This document shows positions 60,043 to 64,000 of a stretch of DNA of 64,000 nucleotides, piece by piece. Source of the DNA: Crocodylus rhombifer (taxonomy: Eukaryota > Chordata > Crocodylia > Crocodylidae); NCBI GenBank assembly GCA_038503035.1, contig JAVSML010023999.1:124001-188000 (forward strand). Direction: 5' to 3'. The notes beneath the pieces are model-generated. The model made no database searches, was not told the DNA's origin, and saw only the letters and a program-made list of their open reading frames with translations. The stretch's first letter is position 1. Every line of letters begins with the position of its first letter. Made by a program: the position numbers and the translations under genes.

Positions 60043-60276
60043 AAGCACAGGGGGCATGTGCTCCCCCTGAGAGCACTGGTGCCCCCCTTTACAGCAAATG
60101 CTTTGACTGGTAGGGGGACACAGAGTGCCCACCCCTGAAATTGGCTCTACCATGCCACATGCGGCAGTGATGGCAGTTCCGCTGCCACCAGTGCACTCAG
60201 CCACTGACTGCTGGGGGCCCCCTGCCCCAGTTGTGCCCCACTGGTGCCCCCACAGACTCGGGAGATGCAAGTCACC
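60043..60276. mobile_element. Inverted-repeat DNA element, second copy
   Basis: GGGGGCATGTGCTCCCCCTG then GAGAGCACTGGTGCCCCC repeats the start of the element at 59727 (GGGGGTGCACATGCACTCCC, GAGAGTGCTGATGCACCCCC). It ends GATGCAAGTCACC, as the first copy ends ATGTCACC. Its left terminus is missing. Both copies are followed by CCATGA and a TAATGTATA or TGATGTATA phrase, so a tandem duplication including flank is possible. Confidence 0.5.
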
Positions 60277-63253
60277 CATGATGTATAGTTTCTTTTTTTA
60301 TAATGCCTTTTTTCAGGTTTTGAGCTTTAATTATGCTTTGTTAAACATGTTGATAGCTTTCTTTACTTTGCTGGCTAAGCTAGTTGTTACATTGGCCGAT
60401 GTTTACATTGCGGTTGCTCAGATACAGGTTTTGAGGCCTTATGCTTAGCCACACTTTTGCAACTTGTTATTACTACATAAATTAAGTTTAGGTATGACAT
60501 ACAGGCCCTAACTTCCAGACTGCTGGTATTCTGAGGAGGAGACAGTTTTGGTTCCTCCTTTTCAGGCTATTCTACATTGTGTAGAATAATTTAAATATTC
60601 ACTGGGGCAAAATAAAACTGCCTCAGCAAGAGGGGTGGAGTTGGTCCACCTCAGAATACTACATAGCCTGCTGATTTAAGGCACTCTCTATGGGGAATGG
60701 AAGGTATATTTTTGAGCATCAGAAAGGAAAGGGACTTGAGAATTAAAGCTAGGTCTTTCACACCAGGGATAAATGCTTTAACCACTGGGCTACTGGATAA
60801 AAGAGTGGCATTAGCAAAAGCAGTTCTTTATCAAGGCTTTTTTGAAAGATAACACTGACCTGTCCTTGCTTTTTGTAAAGAAGGACACCTTCATGCAAGA
60901 GAGGATTTCAGGCTGAGTCCTGTGCAGTGGAAAATGCCTCTTTGCAACCTTGAATAAGGCCTAGTCAACTCCTGTTCTGCTGACAAAGCTGTGTGCTCAC
61001 ACTCTAAGCTCCTGTGTAGTGGTAGAGTTATTCCACCTCTGCTGAGCGGGATAAGGGTTCTGTTGCCATCCAACAGCCAGCAGAAGGTGCATGTAAGATG
61101 CTGCCCTGATGCACCTTGTATTCTGATGGCCAAACTGCTAGAAGGATCCAAGTGTCCATGTACTGTATTGTGGCAGCTGTCAGAACTTTTTGTCACTAGA
61201 TCAGTTAAGCATAGATGTAACCTAAGGTGTGGAGAGGAGTGGGATTTGAGACACTCTTGCCTTTTATATTGCCTACAGCTGGTTTTAGGTAGTTCCCTGC
61301 TTAGCCTGTTGGTTGTTATGGATCTTCTTATTCAGGTACCTAACTTCTGGTGCATTGTGGAGGCAGGATGGACGCCTGGCTGAGAACTGTGGATTACATT
61401 GGTTGTCAGGAAGTTGAAATGCTTTTTTAGTTTTGTGGACTTTTATACACACGGTTTCTCTCAGTTTGAAGCCCTTAAATATGGAAATACCCAATACTGC
61501 AGTCAGGCAGTTGAGCAAAACTGCATCTGTACTAGGACATGTATATTATGTTTAAAAAAAGCCTACGCAGCATTGCCTCTAACTAAATAAGTACATTGAT
61601 ACAAAATGTTTGTAGAAATCATACTAACATTTTATTGAACATATTCTTGTGAAGCTCCAACTGAACTGAGGGGAGGTTCTGCAGGTGCTGATTCATGCAT
61701 AGCCCATTAACAGGCTATAAACCCCAACTTGCATTTCAGTAAAGAAACTGATGTAGTATGACCCCCCAAAGGGAAAAACATCTTGGATACGCATGACTAA
61801 CCCTCTATTTCTATTCAGTGATTCTTTAGTCCACAGAAGTGACTGATATGTCTAAAAAGTGGATTATGATATTTCTGAAGGAAAAATGCAAAAGGGAATA
61901 GGTTGCTTTATAAAGGAGAGAGCCATTATGTACTTCTTTCTGTAATCTAGAACATTACCGTACCCAATACATGTAAAATGTAATGTTTCATTTTAAAACT
62001 GCAGTCAGTTTTGGCAGTAGCTTTATAAGCTGGTGTGTTTTTTGTTTTTTTGTTTTTTTTTATAGAAAGCTGGCATTTAAATTACACACCCACCCACCCA
62101 CCCACACACACAGAGTTATAATTATTTTTAAAAAGCCATAAGGATTCACCTTGTTTGAAGATTGTACATAACTGTTCCTTTAGTGCCCTCTGCTGGATAT
62201 AATAGATAACTTCATTAGGTAGAAGATAAAGCTCTTCTTGCTTTTACTTTTGTGCCTGAATGAATCAGATCCTGGAAGTGACTGAATCATTGTATGGAAT
62301 ATACTACTTAATGATAGGGTTTCTCATAAAAAGGGGTTTTTTTGGTGGGGGGTGGGGGTTAATTCTTGTATTGACTTGTTATATTCTTAAAACCTTGATT
62401 TAGAGTGTGGTTCAAAATGTGGGGAGTCAGTCCTGTGGAATAAACCAACTTAGAGTTAATTATTGTGTAGGGAGTGTATTAAGTAAGACTTCCTGCTTCT
62501 GAAAGTATCATGGAGAATATGTTGAAAGTATAGTTCTTTTACAGCTCTTACCTGCCGGTTTAACTTTCAGGTTGCTACTGCTGTGACCTCTGAGTAGACC
62601 TGACTGGAGTTCTACTGAAGTCAAGTTCATGCCTTGATGGCCAAAACTGAAATGGAACACTTGATTTAGCCTTATTTCCATCCTAAGAAATACAATCTGC
62701 AATAGGTTTAGACAAGAATTAAGTTTTGGTCTCCTTGGAATTACACCATGGCTATATCCGGACAGCTTCACCACAGCTACATCTGGACCACCTTTTTTTT
62801 TTTTTTGCCTAGACAACAGTGGTGGGCATACATGTGGCTTTTACTTTGAAAAACAATTGTAAATTCATAAATTTATCATAAAGATAATAATTTAGCAGTA
62901 GTCTGTGGTGTTTTTCACCTGTGATTTGCATTTTGGTTCAAAGCCAGTATATTGTTAATCTGTCTGAAATTATTTTAAATTAAAGTCGAATTTTATAAGG
63001 AAACAGTAATTTTAAAAAAGTAGAATTGCAAGTCAGAATTCCTGTTTTCTCTTCTCAACACTGGCAAATGACCAACCTGGGACAATTCAGTTCACTTTTT
63101 GGCTTGGCCTACTCTGCTTATACATCTGTAAAATGTGTCATAGGACCACCTTTCCATCTCACAGCTTAAACTCATCTTGCTACATTGTACACAGAAATTT
63201 TGTAATCAGCTTATATACTATTTTTCATGGGAATGAAAATTGTGATTTTAAAC
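60277..63253. other. CCDC171 intron, no exon recognised
   Basis: AT-rich intron sequence. The frames at 60891-61383 and 62508-62816 are not supported by splice signals or family resemblance. Confidence 0.5.
62084..62112 (+). repeat. (ACCC)n/(AC)n simple repeat
   Basis: Short run of CACCCACCCA followed by ACACACA units. Confidence 0.85.
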
Positions 63254-63460
63254 AAGGCTCCATTTTTGCCTCTCCACTCGTCAGCAGCAAACAGCAGGGT
63301 TGATGGAGCCCCTCGGCTAATCAATGGCGGGAGGCAAAAATGATGCCATGTTTAAAACCGCAGTTTTGCTTCCCTGCTAATCAGGAGCAAGCCACGATCA
63401 GGGCTCCTTCACCGATTGGTGTGGCGGGTGAGGGGACATGCAGAAGAACCTGCATGGTTA
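63254..63460. repeat. Dispersed inverted/tandem repeat of unknown class
   Basis: GGCTCCATTTTTGCCTCTCC (63259) is mirrored by GGGAGGCAAAAATGATGCC (63327). The part after it repeats the same order of phrases (GCTTCCCTGCTAATCAGGAG, then CAGGGCTCC). It has the look of a DNA-element interior; no termini were defined. Confidence 0.35.
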
Positions 63461-64000
63461 AAACGGCAGTACGGCCCACTTCTGCCATGAATTTGGTAGA
63501 GTCCTATTTGTTTACCATTACAATCTAGGTCAACTTTTGCTGGGCACGCTAGGGTGAAGTGCCTGGACATATGCATTGGACCCGTTTATTTTGAAGTCAA
63601 TGTTTTAGGTTTTAGACATGACAGGCATTGGTGGCATATTCTTGGGTCTCTACAGGACTCCTATTCATAAGTGAAACTCTACAGCCCCATTTTCCCAGGC
63701 TTTCAGGAGCAGTGATGTCCCACAGGATGTCCTGGAAGATAGTCTCTTTCTCACAGTTCCCCCCTAGTGGCATGTCAATTTACAATGGCACTTTTCCAAG
63801 ATGTGTTTATAGATGAAGCAAATAGACTCAGCAAAAGGTTTATTGTTAAGCACAGTTGCTTTGTTTTAGATACTGCAAGACGGGGAGTCCTACTGTACAT
63901 TCTTCCCCAAACCTGAGCGGTCCTGACTTGTGCCAGTGTCCTTTCAAGATTCTAAGCCCCTGGGTTTTACCACATTTCTGCTTCTGGTTTCTTCTTTGAA
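63461..64000. other. CCDC171 intron to window edge, nothing recognised
   Basis: No exon, RNA gene or repeat recognised in the last 540 bases. Confidence 0.5.

Overview
The window is vertebrate nuclear DNA, most likely crocodilian. The reasons are long AT-rich introns, CR1 LINEs with the amniote-type 3' end, many hAT-type DNA elements with 8-bp duplications, and Ty3/gypsy LTRs of the Gmr1 type. The exact species is an inference. Two assembly gaps are present (400 N and 10 N).

The one host gene I can support is the 5' part of CCDC171 (coiled-coil domain containing 171) on the + strand. A CpG island at about 1.06-1.6 kb looks like its promoter and first exon. Four further exons follow with consensus donors and compatible phases: 19642-19780, 24038-24212, 30299-30489 and 33237-33368. 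A fifth lies at 50153-50299. Together they encode one continuous coiled-coil stretch that aligns without gaps to what I recall of mammalian CCDC171. I found no later exon before 64000, so the gene runs off the right edge.

Everything else is intronic or flanking sequence dominated by mobile-element remains. From left to right: a minisatellite-bearing repeat (1-475); a nearly full-length but broken CR1 on the - strand (3290-7085); a PIF/Harbinger-like remnant with a Myb/SANT-like piece and a convergent transposase piece (7171-10871); a GC-rich hAT-like foldback element split by another CR1 (11050-13004); a CR1 tail ending 107 bp before a CCDC171 exon; a solo gypsy LTR (22445-23212); GC-rich palindromic and tandem blocks (24340-25340, 31800-32710); a cluster of small DNA elements (25.9-37 kb); a Gmr1-like Ty3/gypsy copy on the - strand with integrase upstream of reverse transcriptase and a tRNA-Gly-type primer binding site (37430-41616); a solo LTR of the same family (41833-42946); a decayed Tx1-like LINE (46590-47960); a further solo LTR (54431-55518); and a 1-kb foldback hAT element (56058-57088).

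I see no CRISPR array, operon, tRNA or rRNA gene. The most interesting observations are the Gmr1-type domain order with its tRNA-Gly primer site, the multi-copy LTR and hAT families dated by target-site duplications inside one gene, the two-gene Harbinger remnant, and a proposed CpG-island start codon that joins in frame to the first well-supported CCDC171 exon.
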